NCBI GenBank assembly: GCA_947626445.1
Contig: CANQSC010000028.1
Coordinates: 1-13,878 of the forward strand
Direction of reading: 5' to 3'
Length of the DNA: 13,878 bases
DNA from: an uncultured Bacilli bacterium
GTDB taxonomy: Bacteria > Bacillota_I > Bacilli_A > RF39 > UBA660
Below, in pieces: positions 1 through 6,694 of the stretch. The number at the start of each line of letters is the position of its first letter. Positions within the stretch are counted from its first letter, which is position 1. Below the pieces are notes generated by a model. That model made no database searches and had not been told where the DNA came from. It saw only the letters and a list, made by a program, of their open reading frames with translations. Made by a program: the position numbers and the translations under genes.

Positions 1-2
1 AT

Positions 3-44
3 GATATTTTACCTAAAGATGTTGAAAAAAAAGATAGTGATTAG
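3..44 (+). CDS. Possible C-terminal end of a gene starting outside the window
   Basis: A reading frame open from the window edge ends at TAG and would encode the tail DILPKDVEKKDSD. The charged, acidic and lysine-rich tail is typical of protein C-termini, and a terminator-like hairpin follows at 127-172. Only 13 codons are visible, so neither the product nor the reality of the gene can be judged. No other frame at the edge looks better. Confidence 0.3.
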   Translation, partial: DILPKDVEKKDSD

Positions 45-83
45 TTCACTTCTTTTGACGTGGCCGTGAATAGTAACATAAAT

Positions 84-110
84 GGGGCTCTGCCCCAAAC
101 CCCAAGGTTT
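84..110. repeat. Paired GC-rich hairpins (REP-like)
   Basis: Two hairpins sit side by side: GGGGC-TCT-GCCCC at 84-96 and AAACC-CCAA-GGTTT at 97-110. The GC content is far above the surrounding AT-rich DNA. Similar short GGGGCTCTGCCCC-type palindromes recur as extragenic repeats in many bacterial genomes (general knowledge, not checked here). It may be a repetitive extragenic palindrome or part of a transcription stop for the preceding gene. Confidence 0.4.
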
Positions 111-126
111 AACGCTTATAGCTACC

Positions 127-172
127 AAAAAAGGAAACAAAAAATAAGAAAGCAAAAATTGCCTCCTTTTTT
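127..172 (+). terminator. Candidate terminator-like stem-loop
   Basis: AAAAAAGGA at 127-135 pairs with TCCTTTTTT at 164-172, giving a 9-bp stem whose 3' arm ends in a T-run. The 28-nt loop holds an inner hairpin, GCAA-AAA-TTGC. It could end transcription from the gene whose tail is at 3-44. The AT-rich stem and long loop make it a weak call. Downstream, AGTG (187-190), CACT (198-201) and AGTG (206-209) form two mutually exclusive mini-hairpins. Confidence 0.35.
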
Positions 173-333
173 GTATAGCATTACCTAGTGCTCTGGTCAC
201 TCCTCAGTGTTGCCATATCCCCTAAGTAACAATCATTATTATATTTAAAATTTATCTTATTTCAACATTTTTCAACAACTTACTTCACATATTAAAAAAA
301 TCGGGAACTTTCAATTTTATTTTGTCAGTAACC

Positions 334-375
334 AAAAGTTAAAGACTTTTCGTTAGAAATTTGGTACAATATAAT
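334..375 (+). promoter_or_regulatory. Promoter of the 567-aa gene, with an inverted repeat over the -35 region
   Basis: A perfect TATAAT lies at 370-375, about 30 nt upstream of the start codon at 407. No good TTGACA-like -35 is visible at the right spacing. Instead the inverted repeat AAAAGT-TAAAG-ACTTTT covers 334-350, just where -35 should be. That layout would suit a repressor or activator site. The -10 call is reasonable and the operator idea is inference. Confidence 0.45.
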
Positions 376-406
376 GGGTAAAATAGAAAATATTTGAGAG
401 GTAAAT

Positions 407-2110
407 ATGAAAGTATTGATAGGTTTGTCTAATGATAGTTTTACAAATGAAAGTAAGAATTACAAAATGTGTATAGTTGAAGTTGATGAAATAACATCAG
501 AAAGGCACTCTAAAAACGAATGGGTAGATTTAGATATAAATAAATTGCAAGAATGCAGTAATGTAAAAGTAGATGTAAATAACTTTAAATCTATTGAACA
601 AAATCCAGAAGAATATTTAGAGGCAGAATTTGATGTGAATAAATTAATTGGTTGGGGAAGAAATAATAAGTATTTTCAAATAACAAATGTTTATTATGAT
701 GAAAATAATCAACCTCAATTATATAGAATAGTAAATTCTAGTGGATATGTATCTATACATGATATTTCTGAATTAGAATATAGTAAAAGTTCAAGTTTAT
801 ATGGTCAAACTTTAGAGAAATTACCAAATTTTGTAAGAAAAGAACCCTTATCTAATGCTTATAATTGGTGGAAAGCTAAAGATGAGGTTGGGAAAAAAGT
901 TGAAAGTAGATGGTTTTCAGGACAATTTGAAGCTTATGAAGATATGCCAGTTAAATTACTTTATCATTATTTAACTGGTGTAAAAGGCTTTAAAGTTGGG
1001 TATCATACAGCAACGGAGATAACTGAAGATTATTCATCAGAAATCCGACATGAATACATGTTATTTAAGGATACTGCAAATATAAAATTAGAGGAAAGTG
1101 TTCCTAAAGAACAAAATAGACATAGTTTATATTCATTTGATGGATATGGTATGTTTGGGGCAGAAAAAGACCCCTATCCTGATAAAAGAAAAATTAGCTA
1201 TTATGGGGCAACTATGTCAATGATATGTTCTAGAGAAAATTTTCCAACATTTGATATTCACAATGGATCAATATCATTTGTACCACATGATGAAAATGGT
1301 TTTGATATTACTTTAGATTATAGAAATGGACTAATACATGCATATAACAAAATTGAAGAAGCAGGATGTATTCAAAAAAATTGGCGTTTAGGAGAATATA
1401 CTGATTTTTTTGGAATGACAGAGTATAGCTTGATTCCAAATGAATTAGCACTTTTAAGTGCCAGATTACAGAGTGAAAAAGAAGGTACTATATATGGACA
1501 TACTATGTTAGCAACTCCTGGACATTGGTCAACATTTAAAACTGATAATTGGATGAAAACTATTGGGTTAGCATTAAGTACACAATATTATTCACCTGAA
1601 CTTAGACAACAAATTATGCCTATTCTAAACTCTTATCAAAATTATTATAGTAAAAATCTTGGCAGACTAATTGAAGAAATTGGTGCCAAAGATGCTTTAG
1701 AAACAATGAAATGGGCAAAAAACACTTCAAAGAATATATTGAACTCAATTTCGAATATAAAAAGTGATGGTAGCATACAAAAATCTAATATAGATATTGT
1801 TGATCAAATGAGTGGATTATTTACATTTAAAAGAAATAATTATGATTTACCTGATTGGCTACAAATATATTCTCCAAATACTATTGAATGTTTAGGTGGA
1901 GTTGATCTTCTTAAACAGGCAATTGCTACCAGAGGTGAAGAAATGTCAAAGGAATCTATACTTATTTTGGCAGAAGGTATTGAAGCAGAACAGAGAGCTA
2001 AATTGAGAAGAAAAAATGAAAGATTTGTAAAACCTGAAGAAATAATGCAAGAAGAAGTTAAAACAGAAGAAATAGGAACTATAAATGAATCTGTGAGCAT
2101 AAGAAGATAA
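407..2110 (+). CDS. Hypothetical protein, 567 aa, unrecognised family
   Basis: I do not recognise this protein. It is soluble-looking, with no signal peptide and no membrane segment. A GAGAGGT ribosome binding site lies 6 nt before the ATG and a TATAAT box lies upstream, so it looks intact and expressed. The middle part is rich in aromatic, Gly and Asp residues (for example FDGYGMFG around residue 245 and YGHTMLATPGHWSTF around 365), suggesting a folded beta-rich domain. The last third (from about 395) is helical, and the C-terminal 50 residues are highly charged (AEQRAKLRRKNERF, then Glu-rich). It stands alone, with GC-rich palindromes and possible regulatory repeats upstream and a decayed IS110 element downstream, so horizontal acquisition is plausible. 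No catalytic motif is obvious. Confidence 0.8.
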   Translation: MKVLIGLSNDSFTNESKNYKMCIVEVDEITSERHSKNEWVDLDINKLQECSNVKVDVNNFKSIEQNPEEYLEAEFDVNKLIGWGRNNKYFQITNVYYDENNQPQLYRIVNSSGYVSIHDISELEYSKSSSLYGQTLEKLPNFVRKEPLSNAYNWWKAKDEVGKKVESRWFSGQFEAYEDMPVKLLYHYLTGVKGFKVGYHTATEITEDYSSEIRHEYMLFKDTANIKLEESVPKEQNRHSLYSFDGYGMFGAEKDPYPDKRKISYYGATMSMICSRENFPTFDIHNGSISFVPHDENGFDITLDYRNGLIHAYNKIEEAGCIQKNWRLGEYTDFFGMTEYSLIPNELALLSARLQSEKEGTIYGHTMLATPGHWSTFKTDNWMKTIGLALSTQYYSPELRQQIMPILNSYQNYYSKNLGRLIEEIGAKDALETMKWAKNTSKNILNSISNIKSDGSIQKSNIDIVDQMSGLFTFKRNNYDLPDWLQIYSPNTIECLGGVDLLKQAIATRGEEMSKESILILAEGIEAEQRAKLRRKNERFVKPEEIMQEEVKTEEIGTINESVSIRR

Positions 2111-2358
2111 TGATAAAATAAGAAAAATTATTGCTACTCTTTCACAATCGCTATCGCACCAGTTAGATACTAATAGCGGACTTTTATAGTTAGAGTTTTA
2201 ATATATTTTAATTTGGACAATATTTATAGATTGAAATTGATATATTTTTCAATTAGGAAAACACACTTAAGTATCTTACCATAAATAACCAAGAATAGGA
2301 GAAAGGTTGAAAATAAAAGTTAAATTTTAAGACACGCCAAAACACGTCAATGAAGACG
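2111..2358. other. Spacer between the 567-aa gene and the IS110 remnant
   Basis: No gene is visible. The right side (about 2325-2358), just past the transposase stop, contains ACACGCC and ACACGTC and a small hairpin ACGTC-AATGAA-GACGT, and probably belongs to the downstream end of the IS110 element. CGCTA near 2150 and TAGCG near 2176 could form a weak 5-bp stem after the 567-aa gene. No convincing terminator follows that gene. Confidence 0.4.
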
Positions 2359-2940
2359 TTAAAATAAGCAGACAATTGTTCTTTGAAATAGTAAATTGTT
2401 ATCAGTTATTCTGCGTAACATATAACCTAATTTAGACAAGTAAGAAATCATATCATCAGTATTTTCAATGGTTTTATTATGCTTCTTAATTTTTTGATTA
2501 AGAAGTTTATTGAATCTATCATTGTCAAATGGAACAGAATCTTTGAGAATATGAAAAACACAAGTTAAAAGAAATCTGGCGATAGCAATAATAGCTTTCT
2601 TATAACCGCGACGTTTTTTAATAGATTCATATCTAGCTTTAATATAAGGACAAGATTTGGCTTTAATAGTATTTAAAGCACTTCAACAAGTAAAGGTTTA
2701 ATGTATTGCCTAGCTTTGATAATTCTGACAGATTGCTTTTTACCAGCAGATTCCATACAAACATCAAAAGTGTCATTATCGACTAACCAATCACGGCATT
2801 TAATTAAATCCTCAGTAAAAGTAGAAAAAGTTTTTAATTGATAATTATTAATATCATGTTCATCAGTCAGCAATTCTAACAACAATAGTTTTTTTATGAA
2901 CATCAATAATAGCACAATTTTTATAAATAGTTTTGAGCAT
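2359..2940 (-). pseudogene. IS110-family transposase, internally deleted and frameshifted
   Basis: The start is intact: AGGAG lies 7 nt before an ATG at 2938-2940, followed by MLKTIYKNCAIIDVHKK, which carries the first catalytic Asp of the DEDD domain. A frameshift follows after IAD, then TDEHDINNYQLKTFSTF and VCMESAGK, the family's Glu-containing motif. The next residues, KQSVRIIKA and QYIKPLLVE, belong to the C-terminal transposase domain, so the middle of the roughly 400-aa protein, including the last two Asp, is gone. A 1-nt loss after LLVE shifts the frame again. The tail continues as KKRRGYKKAIIAIARFLLTC and ends at TAA. Only about 194 codons remain, so it cannot be active. The junction falls in ESAGK, a motif I recall in both halves of this subfamily. 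Confidence 0.9.
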
Positions 2941-3160
2941 AATTAGTCTCCTTTCTATATAAATTTTTGATAAATTATAAAAACTTAAAGGCACACTCAT
3001 TTGTGCTCCAGAGAAAATCGACATATATAAAAATACGGGATATAAGGCAAAGCCTTATCGCCAATCACCTCTGCACTTTCTGTAGTATACCTGTTAACAG
3101 TTTACTATTATATCAAAAAGGACAAAATTTAAAAATATTTTCATGTTCGTTTGTGGCTTG
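2941..3160 (-). other. Upstream end of the IS110 element; candidate relic of its bridge RNA
   Basis: IS110-group elements carry a structured noncoding RNA in the end upstream of the transposase gene (known of the family). This stretch is on the right side and about the right length (some 200 nt), and it is not coding. It holds the hairpins ATAAGGC-AAA-GCCTTAT (3042-3058) and GCACA-CTCATT-TGTGC (2991-3006), plus the palindrome CTGTTAACAG near 3090. The exact element end cannot be fixed because no second copy is available. The bridge-RNA assignment is inference. Confidence 0.4.
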
Positions 3161-3197
3161 AGCAAAAGAAGAGAAGCAGAAAGGAATGTTTAGAAAA

Positions 3198-3830
3198 ATG
3201 GAAAATAATTATATCAAAGTAAATAAAGAAGCTTATAATAATTTGGCAAAAGAATATGAAGAAAGGAATTACGTTGTTCAAGATAATTTTTATCATGATA
3301 TTATGTTCAAAAATTTAAAATTTAAAAATGGAGAAAAACTTTTAGAAATTGGTCCAGGTAGAGGAGCAAGACTTAAGAATTTTTGCGATTATGGTTTAGA
3401 CGTGACAGCAATTGAACTATCAGAAGAAATGGGTAAATTATGTTCAAAAAAAGCGCCTAAAGCTAAAATTATTATTAAAAATGTTCTTGAATGTGATTTT
3501 GATTTTCAATTTGATTATATTTATATGGAAGCAGTAATTCATAATTTTCCTATAGAAGAAATAAAAAAATTATTTAATTTAATTTACAAATGGCTTAAAG
3601 ATGATGGAATATTAATATGTACCACTACGATTGATGAAGCTGATTTTGAATGCTACGAAGAAAAACAAGATTATAAAAATAAAATTAAAAGATTTAGGCA
3701 TCATTATACTGAAAAATCATTTGAAGAACTTTTTATAAAACATAATTTTAAAATTTTAAATAAAAAATATAGAGAAGAAATAGATAATACTAGAAAAAAA
3801 CTTTGGCAAATATTATATCTTGGAAAATAA
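3198..3830 (+). CDS. Class I SAM-dependent methyltransferase
   Basis: A small (about 210 aa) Rossmann-fold methyltransferase. Counting from the ATG at 3186, motif I is LLEIGPGRG (residues 52-60), the acidic ribose-binding position is in AIELS (75-79), and motif IV is FDYIYMEAVIHNFP (109-122), followed by a WLKDDGILICTTT strand. The N-terminus KVNKEAYNNLAKEYEERN resembles free-standing small-molecule methyltransferases of the ubiE/Methyltransf_11 type. The substrate cannot be read from the sequence. The first ATG (3186) touches the AAGGA motif at 3181-3185. The second (3198) sits 12 nt beyond it and starts with MENNYIKVN, which looks like the natural N-terminus, so I prefer 3198. The gene abuts the upstream end of the IS110 remnant and could be a passenger gene or a neighbour. 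Confidence 0.85.
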   Translation: MENNYIKVNKEAYNNLAKEYEERNYVVQDNFYHDIMFKNLKFKNGEKLLEIGPGRGARLKNFCDYGLDVTAIELSEEMGKLCSKKAPKAKIIIKNVLECDFDFQFDYIYMEAVIHNFPIEEIKKLFNLIYKWLKDDGILICTTTIDEADFECYEEKQDYKNKIKRFRHHYTEKSFEELFIKHNFKILNKKYREEIDNTRKKLWQILYLGK

Positions 3831-3971
3831 TAATTATATAAAAAGATAGTTTTTGATACATTTGTCAAAATACCTAGAGGGCTTTTCTTGCCTTAATGAC
3901 ACACTATTATTTCCGTTAGTTTTGTCGGTATCTTCAATTAAGTTTTTTTTTAAACTCTGTACTTTGTTTTT
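3831..3971. other. Noncoding spacer after the methyltransferase
   Basis: A stem TTTTGA (3851-3856) / TCAAAA (3865-3870) follows the methyltransferase stop but has no T-run. A second weak stem, AGGGC-TTTTCTT-GCCTT, lies near 3878-3894. Either might slow transcription, but neither is a convincing intrinsic terminator. Nothing coding is visible on either strand. Confidence 0.35.
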
Positions 3972-4302
3972 TAAATAAATCTAATTACTTTATTATTGTG
4001 TATACCATCTTCTTCAACTTCGTCTATAATAATTCTATCTATAATATTTTCAAATACTTCAAGATCAAATTTTTTTAATTTTAATGGTGTATCTAAAACT
4101 TTTTCTATATCTTTATGCATTTTGCTATTTGATGATTTTCATTAGTTAAATTCTCATATTCTTTTTTTGTTCTAAAATATGACTTAATTCTTTTTCTTTC
4201 TCTAGTAAAATTATTTAGTGTTAACTTTCCTATATTTTTTAATTCTTCTAAATTTATTTTATTTCTAATTAATTCAATTCCTTCTTTACTAAATTTTATC
4301 AC
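3972..4302 (-). pseudogene. Decayed fragment, possibly the C-terminus of a large serine recombinase
   Basis: Two frames on the minus strand form a broken remnant. The upstream one reads VIKFSKEGIELIRNKINLEE and on to an early stop near 4105, from a GTG without a ribosome binding site. The downstream one, about 3972-4122, reads MHKDIEKVLDTPLKLKKFD and then VFENIIDRIIIDEVEEDG and KVIRFI before TAA. The FD..VFENIIDRIIIDEVEEDG..NNKVIRFI pattern resembles the extreme C-terminus of large serine recombinases, where a line such as FDxELFExIVEKVIVGE leads to ITF. The catalytic resolvase domain is absent. The link is from family memory and only moderately sure. Confidence 0.4.
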
Positions 4303-4350
4303 TAATTTAACTTTTTATTCTATTTTTTTTATCATTTAACATCCAATAAA

Positions 4351-4442
4351 AACTACACAATTTCTTATGTAGTTCCTTAAAGTAATGACATTGGTTTATC
4401 CATTTGCACATTACTAAGTTAGTTTATCAACTTAGCAGTGTG
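4351..4442. other. Cluster of overlapping, mutually exclusive hairpins
   Basis: Three stems are visible. AACTACA (4351-4357) pairs with TGTAGTT (4368-4374). AGTAATG (4381-4387) pairs with CATTACT (4409-4415). A 14-bp arm at 4407-4420 (CACATTACTAAGTT) pairs with 4429-4442 (AACTTAGCAGTGTG) around the 8-nt loop AGTTTATC, with one G-T pair and one mismatch. The second and third stems share 4409-4415, so they cannot form together. No T-run follows. It may be an attenuator-like RNA, a protein-binding site, or the end of a lost mobile element. Confidence 0.4.
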
Positions 4443-4468
4443 TTATTACTATCTCATATGAATTAGTT

Positions 4469-4514
4469 AAAAAAACAGAAATCTATTAGTTATGAAGTTT
4501 TTTTCAAATTTCTG
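4469..4514 (-). terminator. Intrinsic terminator of the 182-aa gene
   Basis: On the minus strand, just past the stop at 4529, CAGAAAT pairs with ATTTCTG (4508-4514 with 4476-4482 on the plus strand) and is followed directly by seven T (plus-strand A-run at 4469-4475). The loop is long (25 nt) and AT-rich, so termination may be partial, but the position and T-run fit. Confidence 0.55.
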
Positions 4515-4528
4515 CTTAATTTTAATTA

Positions 4529-5077
4529 CTATTTTACTCTTTGCATTTGAATGTTTTTATCTAATTGATAATAGCTAGAAGCATATTTTAAAACATCAAT
4601 CATTTCTTGAGAACTTGCTTTACCAATTTCATAAGGACCTATTTGTCCATCACCATACATAATTAAACGCATGTCATCAAAACTCATGCCGTTTTCCATA
4701 TTACAATTAGCAACATATGTGTCTTTATCTTTTAAAGCAACTCTAGCTCCAGCTTTTTTCCAATAACTTACATCTATCCAACGTTCATGTGTTTGTTTCA
4801 TTCCAACATAATTAGAATCTACACCAACATAAATACTTCCTGCGTCATAATAGTCATCGCCCGATCTATAACTATAGTTAGAATCCCAATTTATTTTCTT
4901 AAATAATCCAACATGCTTATTATTATATACACATATAAAAATGTCACTTACATCTTTTTTCTCTTCTTGTGGAGTTATTGTCAATTTTTCTTGTGGATTT
5001 AAATCATTATACATCTCTAGTGCCTTCTGTAATCCTTCTAATAATGATTTTAATTCCTCTTTCTTTTTTTCTTCCAT
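4529..5077 (-). CDS. Hypothetical protein, 182 aa, unrecognised family
   Basis: The frame is open further upstream (to 5206), but AGGAGG lies 9 nt before the ATG at 5075-5077 and a promoter lies upstream of that, so the start is MEEKKKEELK. Residues 1-42 are a charged helix. Residues 43-152 form a compact, Tyr/Asp/Gly-rich domain, probably beta (SDIFICVYNNKHVGLFKKI, then GDDYYDAGSIYVGV and YGDGQIGPYEIG). A short helix (EMIDVLKYASSYYQLD) ends the protein. There is no signal peptide or membrane segment, and I do not recognise a family. It has its own promoter and terminator. The IS4-family element sits immediately upstream of the promoter. A cargo or phage-derived origin is possible but not shown. 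Confidence 0.75.
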   Translation of the reverse strand: MEEKKKEELKSLLEGLQKALEMYNDLNPQEKLTITPQEEKKDVSDIFICVYNNKHVGLFKKINWDSNYSYRSGDDYYDAGSIYVGVDSNYVGMKQTHERWIDVSYWKKAGARVALKDKDTYVANCNMENGMSFDDMRLIMYGDGQIGPYEIGKASSQEMIDVLKYASSYYQLDKNIQMQRVK

Positions 5078-5111
5078 TTCCCTATTCCTCCTTTTTGAAA
5101 GATTATTAGTT

Positions 5112-5139
5112 ATTTTATAATATTTTAGCAAAAAGTCAA
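5112..5139 (-). promoter_or_regulatory. Promoter of the 182-aa gene
   Basis: Reading the minus strand, TTGACT (5134-5139) and TAAAAT (5112-5117) are separated by 16 nt, a good sigma-70-type pair about 35 nt upstream of the start codon. The left target duplication of the IS4-family element begins at 5143, four bases upstream of the -35 box. The insertion has therefore replaced everything upstream of the core promoter but not the promoter itself. Confidence 0.6.
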
Positions 5140-5152
5140 TAGCTTTTGTTAA

Positions 5153-5174
5153 TTTGAGTTTGCCCTTTTTGGAA
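5153..5174 (+). repeat. Left terminal inverted repeat of the IS4-family element
   Basis: 22 bp, perfectly complementary to 6673-6694. It is preceded by the target duplication CTTTTGTTA (5143-5151) and one extra A. Confidence 0.92.
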
Positions 5175-5217
5175 AAAAACATCTTATTTATAAATATGTA
5201 AAGCAAAAAATGTTACT

Positions 5218-6520
5218 TTACATTTTTTCAAATATAGATAATTGTTCATAAATTATTTTAGTTTCTTTTTCTATTTCTTTTGCCACACTAGTTTTTATCT
5301 TTCTTTTTTTAAAATTTTGAATACCACTTTGTGAATGTTCTAATATATTTCTCATACCATTAGCATATTGACTTATCCAAACAGTTAATTGTTCTTTTAA
5401 TGATTTACTTCTTAATAATATTTCAATTGAAAATAAATTAGAATCCATTTTTTCAATTTGTATACATATGAAAAACAAAGTTAACATTAAATATAAAATT
5501 AAGATTATTAAGTTGGACTAAACTTCTTACTCTCATATCTTCATAATGATATTCTGTTTTTTCTGCACGATGTATTTCTTCTATTTTCCATCTATCTATA
5601 TACATTCTTACTATTGTTATTGCATCATTTCCATCTTTAACATCTATATTTGTTATTAACATCATTGGTTCTTTTCCTAATCCATAAACAAATACTATAG
5701 TGAATTCTTCTTGTTCTTTATCTATCATATTGGCTCTTGTGTAACTAACATATAACTCTTGATTTTCCTTATTTTTTTTAATTACATTCATCTTATATTT
5801 TCCTTTTCTTCCATTAGCAACATCTAAAATATTTTTCTTCTTACCTTTAAAAAGCATTTTTCTTTTTGAAGTTAATCTTATTATAAATTTAGTTCCTTGT
5901 TTATTTAATAATCTAAATATTTTTTCATCATCATATCCTCTATCAAATATTCCAATAAATTTTTTTCCTACTATTTTAGTAACTTCCTCAATACTTTCAT
6001 TCGTTACATTATTCATACTTTTAAATTCTTTACTTTTTGTAGAATATATTTTACTAAAAACCTCTATTGGCTGTTTTTGATTTTTGCTAATCAAACATGC
6101 ATTGCATATATGATAACCAGGTTTTATTTTCTTTTTTGGATCACTACCATCTATAACTTCATCTAAATCTTCAAACTTTTTTCCATAAATTTTTACCATA
6201 TCACTATCATCAAATATAGTTATAATATTATCTTTAGGTAAATATCTAACTACATGTTTTCTAAAATTTTCTTTCATGATTTCTATATCTTTAATTTCTT
6301 TTAATCTATTACATATTCTTCTTATTGTTTTTTCATACTTAATATCCTCATATAACACTCTTGTAAAACTCATAATTTTTACATCTTTAGATGCTAGTAT
6401 ACCGTATATTACATCAAGTACTAAATTACTATCAACATTTCGACAATTTCTTGTCATTAAATAAGAAAACTTTACAATTTCTCTTTTCAAAACATAGGTA
6501 TCTGATGTAAAATAGTTCAT
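5218..6520 (-). pseudogene. IS4-family DDE transposase with a +1 frameshift
   Basis: GGAGGTG lies 6 nt before the ATG at 6518-6520, giving MNYFTSDTYV; a longer frame to 6550 lacks such a site. The catalytic residues are visible. The first Asp is in TIFDDSDMVK (about residue 104), the second in GIFDRGYDDEK (193), and Glu is in YIDRWKIEEIHRAEK, which matches the IS4 signature Y-(2)-R-(3)-E-(6)-K (residues 307-321). The frame stops at 5453 after HMYTN. The remaining C-terminus (LTLFFICIQIEKMDSNLFS to YEQLSIFEKM) continues in the +1 frame to 5218. The span is 1303 nt, one more than a whole number of codons, so one extra base between about 5455 and 5515 explains it. The catalytic core remains, but the last 80 or so residues are lost. 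Confidence 0.92.
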
Positions 6521-6615
6521 GAAAACACCTCCAAAAAAGTTGTTTAGCATAAATTTAAAATTTCGCTGATTTTATTATACTATAACAATTAGGTGTTTTC
6601 TCTTTTTTGCTTTAA

Positions 6616-6650
6616 AAACGCCACTTTTCAAAATATGAAAAGTGGCGTTT
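6616..6650 (-). terminator. Strong hairpin inside the IS, upstream of the transposase promoter
   Basis: A perfect 15-bp stem: AAACGCCACTTTTCA (6616-6630), loop AAATA, then the exact complement at 6636-6650. On the minus strand the 3' arm runs into five T, so it can act as an intrinsic terminator for transcription entering the element from the right, before the transposase start. Hairpins of this kind protect insertion sequences from being switched on by neighbouring promoters (known for several IS families; inferred here). Confidence 0.65.
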
Positions 6651-6672
6651 AGCACTTATCTTATGTGTCTGC

Positions 6673-6694
6673 TTCCAAAAAGGGCAAACTCAAA
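6673..6694 (-). repeat. Right terminal inverted repeat of the IS4-family element
   Basis: 22 bp, starting TTCCAAAAAGGGC and ending CTCAAA. It is followed directly by the target duplication CTTTTGTTA (6695-6703). Outside it, a 14-bp unit TATTTTAAATTATT is repeated twice in tandem at 6702-6729. Confidence 0.92.

Larger units (their letters stand above)
1..406. other. Intergenic region without a clear gene
   Basis: Apart from the possible 13-codon gene tail and the hairpins listed separately, this stretch holds no convincing coding sequence. A minus-strand frame over 9-200 reads through the GC-rich palindromes and the A/T runs and has no family resemblance. From about 220 to 330 the DNA is plain AT-rich sequence. 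Confidence 0.6.
5152..6694 (-). mobile_element. IS4-family insertion sequence, complete ends, 1.54 kb
   Basis: Both ends are present. The left inverted repeat at 5153-5174 starts TTTGAGTTTGCCCTTTTT, and its perfect 22-bp complement lies at 6673-6694. The 9-bp direct repeat CTTTTGTTA flanks the element at 5143-5151 and 6695-6703, a length within the range known for IS4-family target duplications. The element holds one transposase gene on the minus strand (frameshifted), its promoter with a TATAAT at 6574-6579, and a strong hairpin at 6616-6650. The intact ends and matching duplication indicate a fairly recent insertion. Confidence 0.93.

Noticed and set aside
9..200. Minus-strand 63-codon frame
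   Set aside because: It reads through GC palindromes and A/T runs, lacks a ribosome binding site and resembles no family.
1840..2100. Minus-strand frame inside the 567-aa gene
   Set aside because: Shadow of the real plus-strand gene without start signals. The same applies to frames at 6276-6464, 11410-11733 and 13354-13656.
2673..2915. Minus-strand 80-aa frame as an independent small gene
   Set aside because: Its residues TDEHDINNYQLKTFSTF to QYIKPLLVE are pieces of the IS110 transposase. Its start lies out of frame inside that pseudogene.
2967..3161. Plus-strand 64-aa frame
   Set aside because: It lies over the structured upstream end of the IS110 element, has no ribosome binding site and no coding character.
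5078..5206. N-terminal extension of the 182-aa gene
   Set aside because: The extension would run across the promoter and into the IS4-family inverted repeat. AGGAGG marks the ATG at 5077.
5218..5487. 89-aa protein as a separate gene
   Set aside because: It is the +1-frame C-terminus of the IS4-family transposase, with no start signal of its own.
5455..5515. Programmed -1 frameshift in the transposase
   Set aside because: The required shift is +1 and no convincing slippery heptamer with a downstream structure is seen.
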